64,000 nucleotides of DNA from Leptospiraceae bacterium (GCA_024233865.1 JACKPA010000007.1:124001-188000); one strand, 5' to 3'; positions 53,534-63,116 are shown, counted from the first letter of the stretch. The notes: generated by a model from the sequence alone, not told the origin. Translations and numbers: made by a program.

Positions 53534-54142
53534 TTACTCTTCTTCTTTCAAGACAAACAAAGCTATACAAGAAAACAAATTAGGTTTAAAAAAAATTCTA
53601 CGCCTTCCAGAGAAATAAGCTGTGATTTCGACTTTGATATGATTGATTTTACAAAATTCCAAAAAATCAATTACCGAAAGATAGTGTAGGTTAGGTGTGT
53701 CATACCAGCGATACGGCAGGAGTCTTGTAACAGGTGTTTTTCCGTTTAATAAAATTTTCCATCGTATTTTCCAATGCCCAAAATTAGGAAATACGACGAT
53801 CACCTTTTTTCCTATCCTGAGAGATTCTTTAATCGCACCACCCGGATACTGTGTTTCTTGGATAATTTGATTTAAGATCACGTAGTCAAAACTTTTAGTT
53901 AAGTGGTGTTTTAATCCATCGTCTAAATCTCCATGGTGAACAATCAAACCCTGTTCAATACACTTATAAATACACTCTTCATTTTTCTCCAAACCTTGGC
54001 CCTTCACTCCACGTTTTTCGAGAAGAATCAATAGTTCTCCGTTTCCACTTCCTAAATCAAGGACTCTTGCACCTGGAACAATAAGGTCTAAAATAAACCT
54101 AAAATCCGGTCTGTCTTCCATAAACACGTCCAAATTCTTCAT
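53534..54142 (-). CDS. metW: Methionine biosynthesis protein MetW
   Basis: A 202-residue methyltransferase-fold protein of the MetW family: VLDLGSGNGELLILLEKRGV, GLEKNEECIYKCIEQGL, FDYVILNQIIQET, VVFPNFGHWKIRW. MetW is commonly encoded beside metX and is required with it for homoserine acylation in several bacteria. The ATG overlaps the metX stop by 4 bases. Confidence 0.92.
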   Translation of the reverse strand: MKNLDVFMEDRPDFRFILDLIVPGARVLDLGSGNGELLILLEKRGVKGQGLEKNEECIYKCIEQGLIVHHGDLDDGLKHHLTKSFDYVILNQIIQETQYPGGAIKESLRIGKKVIVVFPNFGHWKIRWKILLNGKTPVTRLLPYRWYDTPNLHYLSVIDFLEFCKINHIKVEITAYFSGRRRIFFKPNLFSCIALFVLKEEE

Positions 54143-55254
54143 TCCCCACCACCCCTTTTTCTCGCAAACTCAAGGAAATGATGGATAAGATGAGCTTGCT
54201 CCGTATTTGGAAGCAAAAAAGAATCATGTCCTTTGGAATACTTAATCTCACAGAACGTTACCGGGAGCGCATTTGCTTCCAAAGACCTTGCTATCTCTCT
54301 GGATTGATAAGACGGATACAACCAATCGGAACTATAGGCTATAACTAAAAAGCTCGCTTTTACAACCGATAAATTTTTTGACAACTCTTTTCCTCTTCCT
54401 AAACTAAAATGATCTAGTGCCTTGGTAACATAAATATAAGAATTGGCATCAAATCGATCTACAAAGCTTTCACCTTGGTATATCAAATAACTTCCTACGG
54501 CAAAGTCGGTTGTTTTTATGTTTCCTTTGGGAGGTTTGCGTCCGAATTTCTCCCGCATCACTTCATCCGAAAGATAAGTGACATGACCGATCATCCTGGC
54601 AAGTGCAAGCCCTTTTTTGGGAGGTGTTTCTCCGTATTCTCCGTTATTCCAATTCGGGTCTGCGATAATGGCTTGTCTGCTTACCTCATTGAACGCAATC
54701 TGTTGAGCAGAATGTTCGGAGGTTGTTGCAATTGATATACAATTTTTTACAAAGTCCGGATACGAAACTGTCCATTGAACGGCTTGCATCCCACCCATTG
54801 AACCACCGGCTACACAAAATAACTTCTCAATACCAAACGACTTCACAAGCATATATTGTGCATTTACCATATCCATAATAGAAACAAAAGGAAAGCTGGC
54901 TCCATAAGGTTTGCCTGTTTTTACATTTATGGAAGTGGGACCCGTAGTTCCCCGGCAACCACCCAAAACATTTGTACCAATAACAAAGTATCGATTCGTA
55001 TCAAAAGCTTTACCTGGTCCAATATAAGCATCCCACCATCCCGGTCTCTTTTCGTTTTTGTGAAAACCGGCAGCATGAGCATCGCCGGACAAAGCGTGAC
55101 AAATTAAAATTGCATTGTCCTTTTCTTTTGAAAGTTCACCGTAAGTTTCATAGGCAACTTCCAAAGGAGAAATTTCGGGACCGTTTTCTAATTGTATTTT
55201 ATCAAACTTAGCAATCTTTGTTTCTACTATTCCAACAGATGCGTCAAAATTCAT
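54139..55254 (-). CDS. metX: Homoserine O-acetyltransferase MetX
   Basis: A 371-residue alpha/beta-hydrolase-fold enzyme that acylates homoserine, the first committed step of methionine synthesis. The nucleophile is in VAGGSMGGMQAVQW (about residue 145), then SSDWLYPSYQSREIA with the Asp and KYSKGHDSFLL with the His near the C-terminus. RPGWWDAYIGPGKAFDT and GCRGTTGPTS are typical of MetX. Acetyl- rather than succinyl-specificity is assumed from the family and the adjacent metY. It starts 6 bases after metY. Confidence 0.95.
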   Translation of the reverse strand: MNFDASVGIVETKIAKFDKIQLENGPEISPLEVAYETYGELSKEKDNAILICHALSGDAHAAGFHKNEKRPGWWDAYIGPGKAFDTNRYFVIGTNVLGGCRGTTGPTSINVKTGKPYGASFPFVSIMDMVNAQYMLVKSFGIEKLFCVAGGSMGGMQAVQWTVSYPDFVKNCISIATTSEHSAQQIAFNEVSRQAIIADPNWNNGEYGETPPKKGLALARMIGHVTYLSDEVMREKFGRKPPKGNIKTTDFAVGSYLIYQGESFVDRFDANSYIYVTKALDHFSLGRGKELSKNLSVVKASFLVIAYSSDWLYPSYQSREIARSLEANALPVTFCEIKYSKGHDSFLLPNTEQAHLIHHFLEFARKRGGGE

Positions 55255-55260
55255 AATATC

Positions 55261-56565
55261 CTATATTTTTTTTAGAGCTTCGTCCAAATCGGTTAAAATA
55301 TCATCAATATTTTCTAATCCTATAGACAATCGAACGAACTCAGGTGTAACACCGGCACTCACTTGCTCAGCTTCGGTTAATTGTTGGTGTGTAGTAGATG
55401 CCGGATGAATTGCCAAAGATTTTGCATCTCCGATGTTTGCCAAGAGAGAAATCAATTCCAATCCGTCTATAAACCTTTTTGCCTCCGTTACACCACCTTT
55501 GATCCCAAAACCAATTATGGCTCCAAAAAGTCCCTTTGTGTGGTATTTTTTAGCAATAGCATAGTCTTTGTGGTTAGGTAATCCGGGATAATTTACCCAA
55601 TCTACCTTTGAGTGCTTGCTTAAAAACTCGGCAACTTTCATAGCATTGGTAGAATGTCTTTCCATTCTAAGGTGTAAAGTTTCAATGCCTTGTAGTATCT
55701 GCCATGCGTTAAAAGGAGACAAGGCAGGTCCTAAATCCCTAAGTCCTTGAACCCTGGCTTTGATGATATAAGCTATATTAACACCCCCAAAAGGCTCAAA
55801 TTTTCCAAAAACTTCCCAAAAATTCAGACCATGGTAACTTGGGTCCGGTTCCGTAAAACCTTTGTATTTCCCGTTTCCAAAATTAAATTTTCCGGAGTCT
55901 ACAATGATTCCTCCGATAGAAGTACCATGTCCACCCAAAAACTTTGTCATAGAATGTACTACAATATCCGCACCATGGGCAATAGGATTCACCAAATAGG
56001 GCGATGGCATAGTATTATCTATCATCAAAGGCAACTCTGCTTCGTGAGCGATCTTGGCAACTGCTTCAATATCTAAAGTATCTAATTTTGGATTGCCTAG
56101 TGTTTCAGCATAAATGGCTCTTGTATTGGAATTTATGGCTTTTTTAAAATTTTCAGGGTTGGATTGGTCTACAAAATGGACTTTTATACCCATTTTTGGA
56201 AATGTATAATGCAGTAAATTATAAGTCCCACCATATAATGAAGATGAAGAAACGATCTCTTGACCGGTTTCGACAATGTTTAGTAGTCCCAGGGTTTCTG
56301 CTGATTGTCCGGATGCCGTAGCCAAGGCAGCAACTCCCCCTTCCAGAGCCGCAATTCGCTTTTCCAAAACATCTGTAGTGGGATTCATAATCCTTGTGTA
56401 GATATTTCCGAATTCTTGGAGTGCAAATAGTCTTGCAGCGTGGTCGGTATCATTAAAAACATAGGATGTGGTTTGGTATATGGGAACTGCTCTTGCGGTA
56501 GTTGTAGGGTCGGGAGTCTGTCCCCCATGCAAGGCAAGTGTTTCTTGTTTGAAATTTCTTGTCAT
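55261..56565 (-). CDS. metY: O-acetylhomoserine sulfhydrylase MetY
   Basis: A 434-residue PLP enzyme that makes homocysteine from O-acetylhomoserine and sulfide. I chose the ATG at 56565 (MTRNFKQETLALHGGQ), 23 codons inside the longest frame, because it fits the family's N-terminus and has AGGTG about 10 bases upstream. The Cys/Met metabolism signature is visible: ALATASGQSAE, SSSLYGGTYNLL, MIDNTMPSPYLVNPI, then VHSMTKFLGGHGTSIGG with the PLP lysine. Length is normal. It is the first gene of the leftward metY-metX-metW run. A palindrome lies in the spacer upstream. Confidence 0.93.
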   Translation of the reverse strand: MTRNFKQETLALHGGQTPDPTTTARAVPIYQTTSYVFNDTDHAARLFALQEFGNIYTRIMNPTTDVLEKRIAALEGGVAALATASGQSAETLGLLNIVETGQEIVSSSSLYGGTYNLLHYTFPKMGIKVHFVDQSNPENFKKAINSNTRAIYAETLGNPKLDTLDIEAVAKIAHEAELPLMIDNTMPSPYLVNPIAHGADIVVHSMTKFLGGHGTSIGGIIVDSGKFNFGNGKYKGFTEPDPSYHGLNFWEVFGKFEPFGGVNIAYIIKARVQGLRDLGPALSPFNAWQILQGIETLHLRMERHSTNAMKVAEFLSKHSKVDWVNYPGLPNHKDYAIAKKYHTKGLFGAIIGFGIKGGVTEAKRFIDGLELISLLANIGDAKSLAIHPASTTHQQLTEAEQVSAGVTPEFVRLSIGLENIDDILTDLDEALKKI

Positions 56566-56682
56566 AAATACTATACACCTATTTAAAAAATTATTATTAT
56601 AGTCTACAAAAATCGTTTCCTTACAAAAGGTCAAGGATTATACGAAGCTGCCTTTGGTTAGTGGGAAAAAATCTGTTTTCGG

Positions 56683-56698
56683 TGTATCCAGGGATACA
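56683..56698. promoter_or_regulatory. Palindrome upstream of the methionine operon
   Basis: TGTATCCAGGGATACA is a 16-bp inverted repeat with 7-bp arms, in the 163-base spacer between the 7TM phosphatase gene and metY. On the leftward transcript a T6 run follows about 11 bases later, so it may terminate the upstream gene; it could equally be an operator for the met genes. A possible -10 (TATAAT, 56601-56596, minus strand) lies closer to metY. I see no SAM riboswitch. Confidence 0.4.
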
Positions 56699-56728
56699 TG
56701 AGTGAAAGGTGTGTGATGTCTATTGGAC

Positions 56729-59251
56729 CTAGTCATTCAGTATTTTACAAGCGATCAAAGTATAATCATCTTTGGGTAGGCTTATATCGCAGAACTGTAA
56801 AAGGTCTGATTTAAGTCCTTTGACTATTTCACGCGAAGTCTTATTAGAAAGTGCTTTTAAACGCTCTATCAACCGACTTTCTCCATACATTATATCATTT
56901 TTATTGTAAGCTTCCGTTATTCCATCCGTATAAAACAAAAGCAAATCACCTTTTTCAATCTTTGTCTGTTCTGAAATGATAGTATACTCATCCACATAGC
57001 CTAACAGAGGATTAGTTTCACCATCAAGGTGCAAAATCTCATCCCTTCGAATTATAATAGGACGGTTGTGAGCCGAGTTTGTATAAACCAATATATGAGT
57101 TTTTAAATCTATCCTTGCCGTAAAAAAAGTCATATAATAATCCTGATTTCCGGTTTCACAAACAACTTGGTGTAAAATGTTATGAATAAAACTTGGATCT
57201 AATAGTTTTCCGTCTTTGAAGTAAAAGTTTTCGATCTGTCGGATCGCGCTATAAATGGCAGAGGTTATCATGGCAGCCGGAGTCCCATGACCGGTAACAT
57301 CTCCAATAAAAATATATAAATACTCATCTAGCTCTTTGGAATATCCAAACCAATCACCCCCGGTTTCGCTTGCTGGCCAGCACCATCCATAAATATCAAA
57401 TCCAGGAATATCGGGTGAGTTTTTAGGAAAGAGCGTGTTTTGGACGGTCGAAGCGGTTTTAAGTTCCAACTCCATTCGAACTTTCTTTTTTTCGTGTTGT
57501 AGATATTCTACATTGGCAAGTCCTAAAGATAAAGACCTCATGATTGCATTGATGAAACCTTTTTGATCACGGGAAACTTCTTCTTTTTCAAGTTCTTTAA
57601 TTTTTATCAATCCAAGCAAGCGTTTGTGATAAAATGCCGGAATATATAGTGTCTTGTTTTGAGAATACGCTTCTTGCATTGTAATTTGACCAATCAATTT
57701 TTCCAATTTTTCAAAAGGAATAAACCTCTCTTTTGATTCATTTGGTTCTAACCGAGGTGGAGAGTTTTCCATATCTTTCGGTTCTAATTTGCAACTTACA
57801 TAAACTTCGTTTCTCTTTTGAATATCAAAGTAGTATGCTTTAATTTTGATTTTGTTCAAAAATCCAATTTCCGTTAGAATAACGTTGCTTGCCTCACATA
57901 AAATTTCGGACCTTGTCCTAAGTTCGGACATTTTTCTGGAACTTGCCAGGATTTTCACAAGTCTTCTGTTGGATACAGAAATTTTTGCTGATTTGATTTT
58001 TAGGTTTTTGGAAAATCTTTCTACGTTTACATAAGCAGCAGAAAAAAGAGAAGAGAGGGAATACGCCTGAAAAATAATAAAAATAAATAACCCAAAAGAA
58101 GCAAGAAGAACAGAATCAAAAACGTTATAAGATAATAAAATATCATGAAAAATAAAAATGCTAAATAGTAGACTGCCGGTAAAAAATGATCTTGCTCCTT
58201 TTCTCTTTTTCAAAATAGCTTTAGCCAAAGAATACAATCCATAAACACAAGCAATAAACAAAACTACATGCATGTAGGTCAGAGACTCCATAAACATCGT
58301 TGACGGACTAACTATTACAAATATGCTCAAAAGGAAAGATGGATATAATACTAATTTTGATAAGATTTGATTCTCTTCTTCGGGGAAAATAGAAAAGACA
58401 AACAATATAAAAACAGGAGTACCAACATAAAAAGTTAATAGTTCAAGTTTTCTTCCCATAACCCAATTCATACTTGGGATTAGTTGGTAAAAATAGTCTT
58501 CTCCCGTAAGCAAAGCACGAACTGCTAGTAGTAAGCAGAATATGCCAAAGTATAATGCCGGTCTGTTTTTGTGAACAGGTCTAAATAAATACAAGCTAAA
58601 ATGGTAAAGACCCATAATTATAAAACAACCGGTTAAAAATACGTCAATAAATAGTCCCCAGTCTCTCTTGGATTGTATTTGTTTGACTGTGCCTAATAAA
58701 ATCGGATTTCTTAATCCCCCGTAAATATTATGAAAATTGGCGACATGGATTATAATGGAAACGTTTTCACCTATGGAATCAGGGAGCATAATCATTGTTG
58801 GTTTGTAATAAGGGATACTTGTTTCCAAGTTCTTCCCAATTTTTCCTTGCTGCTCGAGAAGTTTGCCATTGACATAAAGAGAAAAACTGGAATTTACTCT
58901 TCCCAATCTAAGGGCAAGGCGTTCTCCATTTTTTATAAACATATTCAAATGATATGTCGCATATCCTTCATTTCCAATGGCACTTTGTCCTATTTTAAAC
59001 TCATTCCAAGCTTTGGGTAGTTTTATAAGGTCTTTTTTTTTATCTGTATTTGTTTGAAAGTAACTTTCTTCTAAAAACTCTTTCCAATAAAATTCCCAAT
59101 TTCCTTTTAAACTGACCATTCCATCTTTTTCAAAATTCCAATTTCTTAAGTCTATTGTTCCGTTGATGGCTATTGGTTGTAACTTTTCCGAAGAGTTGTA
59201 GTTACAAAAACATAGTAAAAATAAACAAAGAATTGAAAAAAAGAATTTCAT
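56729..59251 (-). CDS. 7TM-DISM PP2C (SpoIIE) phosphatase
   Basis: An 840-residue membrane protein from the ATG at 59251. The signal peptide ends LFLLCFCNYN, suggesting a lipobox. Residues about 30-190 form a jelly-roll (galactose-binding-like) extracytoplasmic domain: LKGNWEFYWKEF, LRLGRVNSSFSLYVNGK. Residues about 200-400 contain seven transmembrane helices of the 7TMR-DISM type. A coiled coil and GAF-like region (about 410-585) lead to a C-terminal PP2C phosphatase (about 600-840): LFPKNSPDIPGFDIYGWC, ETGGDWFGYSK, FIGDVTGHGTPAAMITSA, LFYTDGITEA. This is a transmembrane sensor with phosphatase output, a class very common in Leptospira. The ligand is unknown. Confidence 0.92.
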   Translation of the reverse strand: MKFFFSILCLFLLCFCNYNSSEKLQPIAINGTIDLRNWNFEKDGMVSLKGNWEFYWKEFLEESYFQTNTDKKKDLIKLPKAWNEFKIGQSAIGNEGYATYHLNMFIKNGERLALRLGRVNSSFSLYVNGKLLEQQGKIGKNLETSIPYYKPTMIMLPDSIGENVSIIIHVANFHNIYGGLRNPILLGTVKQIQSKRDWGLFIDVFLTGCFIIMGLYHFSLYLFRPVHKNRPALYFGIFCLLLAVRALLTGEDYFYQLIPSMNWVMGRKLELLTFYVGTPVFILFVFSIFPEEENQILSKLVLYPSFLLSIFVIVSPSTMFMESLTYMHVVLFIACVYGLYSLAKAILKKRKGARSFFTGSLLFSIFIFHDILLSYNVFDSVLLASFGLFIFIIFQAYSLSSLFSAAYVNVERFSKNLKIKSAKISVSNRRLVKILASSRKMSELRTRSEILCEASNVILTEIGFLNKIKIKAYYFDIQKRNEVYVSCKLEPKDMENSPPRLEPNESKERFIPFEKLEKLIGQITMQEAYSQNKTLYIPAFYHKRLLGLIKIKELEKEEVSRDQKGFINAIMRSLSLGLANVEYLQHEKKKVRMELELKTASTVQNTLFPKNSPDIPGFDIYGWCWPASETGGDWFGYSKELDEYLYIFIGDVTGHGTPAAMITSAIYSAIRQIENFYFKDGKLLDPSFIHNILHQVVCETGNQDYYMTFFTARIDLKTHILVYTNSAHNRPIIIRRDEILHLDGETNPLLGYVDEYTIISEQTKIEKGDLLLFYTDGITEAYNKNDIMYGESRLIERLKALSNKTSREIVKGLKSDLLQFCDISLPKDDYTLIACKILND

Positions 59252-59411
59252 AAGCAAATAGTAAAAATCAATAAAAATTTAGTCAAACATTTATTTTTAT
59301 AAATATCTATCCTACGGAAAAAAGGAAATTTCATCGCACGAAATGAAAAAATTACTGACTTTTTTACTCTCTAATGAGATAAGTTTGGTTTTTAGGGTTG
59401 ATAGATTATTT

Positions 59412-60491
59412 ATGAAAAAACATATTATTTTTATACTTATATGTATTTTACTTTTCCAAACGCAAAAATCCAACGCACAAACTCTACCCCAAAGATTTGG
59501 AATTAGCGTTTACTCCCCTGGGCTTGCCGTGAATGATGATTCGGAATTTAAGCTCTTTCAATTAAATCTGATTTATGGGAGAGCAATCGGTTTGATCGGA
59601 CTAAACCTTGGACTAGCGAATTATTCGGAAAAGTATTCCATTGGACTCACTACCGGTTTAGGAAACCAAAATGATGGTTATAGCGGCGGATTAACTGCCG
59701 GTTTGTTTTTTTCCGAATCTCTGAATGGTTTGGGTGGAATTTCCATTGGTGGATTTAGCAATACTAACAAAAGTTCGGAACATGGAAATTCTATTGCCGG
59801 CTTGACTTTGGGAGGGCTTATGAATGATATCTACAATCCGGAGTCGTCTAGTTATGGAATGGCGGTTGGAGGTTTAAGAAATCGAATCGTTGGAAGTTAT
59901 TATGGTATTTCACTTGGTGGGGGTTATAATTCCTTTGAAGATGCTGTCGGATTGAATATTGCTGGCATATACAATAAAGCCGAAAAAAGCCTTGTTGGTC
60001 TTTCCCTATCTGCCGGTGGCAACGCTTCTAGCGATTATATGTCCGGTTTGGCTATGGCTATATTTGTAAACGCTGCCACAAATGAATTTAATGGAGTTGC
60101 CATTGCTGCTTTTCTGAACACAGCAAAAAATTTTAATGGTGTTTCTTTGACTGGAGTTGTTGGTGGAGCAGATGAATCCTTTAACGGCGTATCCATTAGT
60201 GGGATATTTACCGGTGGAAAGGAGTTAAACGGATTTGCCCTTGCTCCCTATACCGAATTTGCTCAAAACAACGGTGGTACGGTTGGCATAATTAACATCG
60301 CCCAAATATCAACCAATTTTCAGCTTGGAGGTTACAACCACTCAGGTGGAAATTCGGGAGTGCAAATTGGTTTGGTCAATTTTTCTAACAAATCAGCTTT
60401 ATTGCAAATTGGAGTTATTAACATTGCACTAGATAATCCGATACCGTTTCTTCCTATCGTCAACTTTAATCCTTATGGTGAAAGTGATTGA
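59412..60491 (+). CDS. LA_2272-like surface repeat protein
   Basis: A 359-residue exported protein from the ATG at 59412 (signal peptide KKHIIFILICILLFQTQKSNA, cleaved before QT). An in-frame ATG at 59343 has a poorly placed ribosome-binding site and would bury the signal peptide. Most of the mature protein is a repeat of about 20 residues with the pattern G(L/I/V)xLxGxxN or G(V/I)x(I/L)(A/G)xxxN, as in YNKAEKSLVGLSLSAGG and ESFNGVSISGIFTGG, which should form a beta-solenoid or a beta-barrel. It resembles the LA_2272 family of Leptospira surface repeat proteins. The stop overlaps the start of the acyltransferase gene. Confidence 0.8.
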   Translation: MKKHIIFILICILLFQTQKSNAQTLPQRFGISVYSPGLAVNDDSEFKLFQLNLIYGRAIGLIGLNLGLANYSEKYSIGLTTGLGNQNDGYSGGLTAGLFFSESLNGLGGISIGGFSNTNKSSEHGNSIAGLTLGGLMNDIYNPESSSYGMAVGGLRNRIVGSYYGISLGGGYNSFEDAVGLNIAGIYNKAEKSLVGLSLSAGGNASSDYMSGLAMAIFVNAATNEFNGVAIAAFLNTAKNFNGVSLTGVVGGADESFNGVSISGIFTGGKELNGFALAPYTEFAQNNGGTVGIINIAQISTNFQLGGYNHSGGNSGVQIGLVNFSNKSALLQIGVINIALDNPIPFLPIVNFNPYGESD

Positions 60492-61615
60492 TCGCAGAAA
60501 AGAAAGCCAGGCGTTATGACTTAGATTGGCTACGGATATTTGCCATTCTAATCCTACTTTATTTCCATACAGGAATGTTGTTTTCCGGTTGGGAATGGCA
60601 CATAACAAACAAAGAATCCTCCGATGTCATTAAAAATATGAGTTTATTCCTTCACCAGTGGAGAATGCCTCTATTGTTTTTCATTTCCGGAGCAGGAACT
60701 TTTTTTGCACTTGGATATAGAAAGCCAAAAGAGTTTGTTGTGGAAAGAACCAAACGCTTGCTCATTCCATTGCTAGCTGGGATTTTTTTAGTAGTTTCTC
60801 CCCAAGTTTATATCGAGCGAATCAAGAATTATTCTTCTTACCTGGATTTTTATCCGCATTTTTTTGATGGAATCTATCCTAAAGGCAACTTTTCTTGGCA
60901 CCATCTTTGGTTTGTTGCCTACCTCTTGGTATACTCTTTGGTATCGTTACCGTTATTTTTAAAATTACGAAATCCTAACTCCCAAAAAATAGTGAACTTT
61001 TTTAAACGAATCTTAACATCATGGTATGGTTCGTTTTTATTGGTTTTGCCTATCGTTTTATCCCAATTTATTTTAAGACCTTTTTTTCCAAATGATACCC
61101 ATGCCTTAGTTGATGATTGGGCTTGTTTTGTTTATTACCTTTTTTTCTTTTTATATGGCTATATCATATCTGTTTCGGATGACTGGACCAGTTTGGAAAA
61201 ATATAAAAAGCATAATTTATGCTATTCTATTCTTTCGTTTATATTCCTTTTTGTAGGATATGCCTTTTTTTTTGACAATCCGAACTACCATATTTATACA
61301 AGAAAAGCTATCCAAATTGCTATTCAAAGTCTGACTGCCTGGTTTTGTGTAATAACAATTATAGGCTATGGAATTAAGTTTTTAAATAAAAGCAATAAAT
61401 TTCTTCCCTATGCTAACGAGGGGATATACCCGTTTTATATACTACACCAAACCGCAATAGTTTTGATTGGTTACTTTGTAATCCAATGGAAGATAAACCT
61501 TTATGTAAAATATTTGATCATCAGTAATCTATCTTTAGTAGTCTGTATTTTTATTTATTGGTTTTTTATACGTCCTTTTGGGATAACAAGAGTATTGTTT
61601 GGTATGAAAAATTAG
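60488..61615 (+). CDS. Membrane acyltransferase family 3 protein
   Basis: A 375-residue protein with about 10 transmembrane helices of the Acyl_transf_3 family (OpgC/MdoC-like): RRYDLDWLRIFAILILLYFH with the conserved Asp and His, then QWRMPLLFFISGAGTFFALG and ERTKRLLIPLLAGIFLV. Such enzymes add acetyl or succinyl groups to sugars or glucans at the membrane. It starts at TTG (60488), overlapping the stop of the preceding gene (TTGA), which argues for translational coupling with the surface protein. The acceptor is unknown; surface polysaccharide is likely. Confidence 0.85.
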   Translation: MIAEKKARRYDLDWLRIFAILILLYFHTGMLFSGWEWHITNKESSDVIKNMSLFLHQWRMPLLFFISGAGTFFALGYRKPKEFVVERTKRLLIPLLAGIFLVVSPQVYIERIKNYSSYLDFYPHFFDGIYPKGNFSWHHLWFVAYLLVYSLVSLPLFLKLRNPNSQKIVNFFKRILTSWYGSFLLVLPIVLSQFILRPFFPNDTHALVDDWACFVYYLFFFLYGYIISVSDDWTSLEKYKKHNLCYSILSFIFLFVGYAFFFDNPNYHIYTRKAIQIAIQSLTAWFCVITIIGYGIKFLNKSNKFLPYANEGIYPFYILHQTAIVLIGYFVIQWKINLYVKYLIISNLSLVVCIFIYWFFIRPFGITRVLFGMKN

Positions 61616-61637
61616 TAAAATGTGTTAGAGGTGATGT

Positions 61638-61810
61638 AATATTCAACGCCATTAAAAAGCCGTATTTCGTGGTATGATGAAAGCATTCAGGTAGGAAGAG
61701 AGAAATTATTGGTAATTTTAGGTGTGAGGGAAAGCCAAATAGACTTGAATAGAGCTTTAAAATGCTTAGATACACAAATTTCCGGAGCAACTTCTTTTAG
61801 TCCGGCGTAG
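61638..61810 (+). pseudogene. Possible gene remnant (57 codons, no start codon)
   Basis: An open frame between the stop at 61635-61637 region and TAG at 61808-61810 has no ATG or GTG in a sensible position. It reads STPLKSRISWYDESIQVGR and then EKLLVILGVRESQIDLNRAL, which looks protein-like rather than random. I do not recognise the family. It may be the tail of a decayed gene or a very short ORF using an unusual start. Confidence 0.3.
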
Positions 61811-61837
61811 TAAATTTTTTCCAAAGCGATTCTTTCT

Positions 61838-62926
61838 TTAGATTGATTCATAAATTTCTGCTATCCTTCTTACAGAGCTATCCCACTGAAACATTTTGGA
61901 ATTTTGAAATCCAACTTCTTTATATTTGTCTAGCAAACTTTTATCCGAAATTAATTTTGTAAATATACTTACAAAACCATTATTATCTTGCGGATGGAAA
62001 TAATGGGCTGTCTCGCGCAACACTTCCGGTAATACGGTCGCATTAGAGGATAAAACAGGACAACCTACAGATTGAGCTTCTAAAACAGGGAATCCGAATC
62101 CTTCGTACAAAGAAGGAAATATTAGCATATTGGCACACGCATAAAGGAGCGGAAGTTCGTTGTATGCAATTTTGGGAAAAGGGATTATATAATTTTTAAA
62201 GTGAAGAAAAATATCTTGTATGGATTCAGGCACAATCCCATTGCTTCCGGCAATTACCAAAGGATAGTTACAATCTTTATTTGCCCATAGAGTAGATAAG
62301 TTGTTGACAATAAATCGTAAATTTTTATGCTCTTTTCCTATTCCAACGGCGAGTAAATATTTTTCAGGTAAATGATATTTATTTCTGAATTCTTCTTTAT
62401 CCTTTTCGTTTTGTGGCTTGAATAGAGCATGATCTACGGCATTGTAGATTACTTCCGGAACATTATGTTTATAATCAAATGACTCGACCAGGTCTCTTTT
62501 TGTATATTCGGAAACCACAATTATTTTTTTTGATAATAATTTTATTGAATTAAGGATAACTTTTAGGTATATCCTTTTTTGTATAGAGTTATGGTATTCT
62601 CTCATTTTATATGGAATAATATCATGAATCGTAACCATACATTTCGTTAAAAAACGCAAAGGAACATTAAAATGAGGAATATCAAGTATATCTATATATT
62701 TCATTGTAGAATGCCCCAGTAGTTCTTTTAGGCTATATATAGGGACATTATAAGAGATTATTTCATAATCTTTTTGAAATTCCGTCAAGGCTTCTGTTTC
62801 GCCATAAAGTACTATATTTTTTAAAGAAATATAGAGAGGAAGAAGTTTTAAAATATGATATATTCGAGTTCCAATACCCGAATGTCCAATCATTCTTGCA
62901 TCTATACCTATTTTTTTTGTTTTCAT
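61838..62926 (-). CDS. GT4-family glycosyltransferase
   Basis: A 362-residue GT-B glycosyltransferase. The N-terminus has KIGIDARMIGHSGIGTRIYH, the C-terminal domain has the nucleotide-sugar-binding pattern YLLAVGIGKEHKNL and FPSLYEGFGFPVLEAQSVG with the conserved EG..P.E, then PVLSSNATVLPEV. It would transfer a sugar from a nucleotide donor to a surface polysaccharide or glycolipid. No other polysaccharide gene adjoins it except the acyltransferase on the opposite strand. Sugar and acceptor are not predictable. Confidence 0.9.
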   Translation of the reverse strand: MKTKKIGIDARMIGHSGIGTRIYHILKLLPLYISLKNIVLYGETEALTEFQKDYEIISYNVPIYSLKELLGHSTMKYIDILDIPHFNVPLRFLTKCMVTIHDIIPYKMREYHNSIQKRIYLKVILNSIKLLSKKIIVVSEYTKRDLVESFDYKHNVPEVIYNAVDHALFKPQNEKDKEEFRNKYHLPEKYLLAVGIGKEHKNLRFIVNNLSTLWANKDCNYPLVIAGSNGIVPESIQDIFLHFKNYIIPFPKIAYNELPLLYACANMLIFPSLYEGFGFPVLEAQSVGCPVLSSNATVLPEVLRETAHYFHPQDNNGFVSIFTKLISDKSLLDKYKEVGFQNSKMFQWDSSVRRIAEIYESI

Positions 62927-63100
62927 TAATTTATTTCAACGTTGTTCCTAATTTATATAACTTTTTTTTTACTCTTCTTGAATTTTTTTATAGGGTAAAA
63001 ATTATTAATATACTTACATTTTAAAGTCTATAAAAAAAAATTATAAATAAACTTTTATTATGTAACAAATTCTGAAAATAATACGACTAATATAGTAGAG

Positions 63101-63111
63101 TAGGAGGAAGT
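63101..63111 (+). promoter_or_regulatory. Strong ribosome-binding site
   Basis: AGTAGGAGGAAGTGAACA lies directly before the ATG at 63117. The AGGAGG is a full match to the anti-Shine-Dalgarno and is stronger than most sites in this window, suggesting high expression of the following exported protein. Confidence 0.7.
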
Positions 63112-63116
63112 GAACA

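Noticed and set aside
56566..56728. SAM riboswitch in front of metY
   Set aside because: I looked for the SAM riboswitch core helices in the spacer and saw only one 16-base palindrome.
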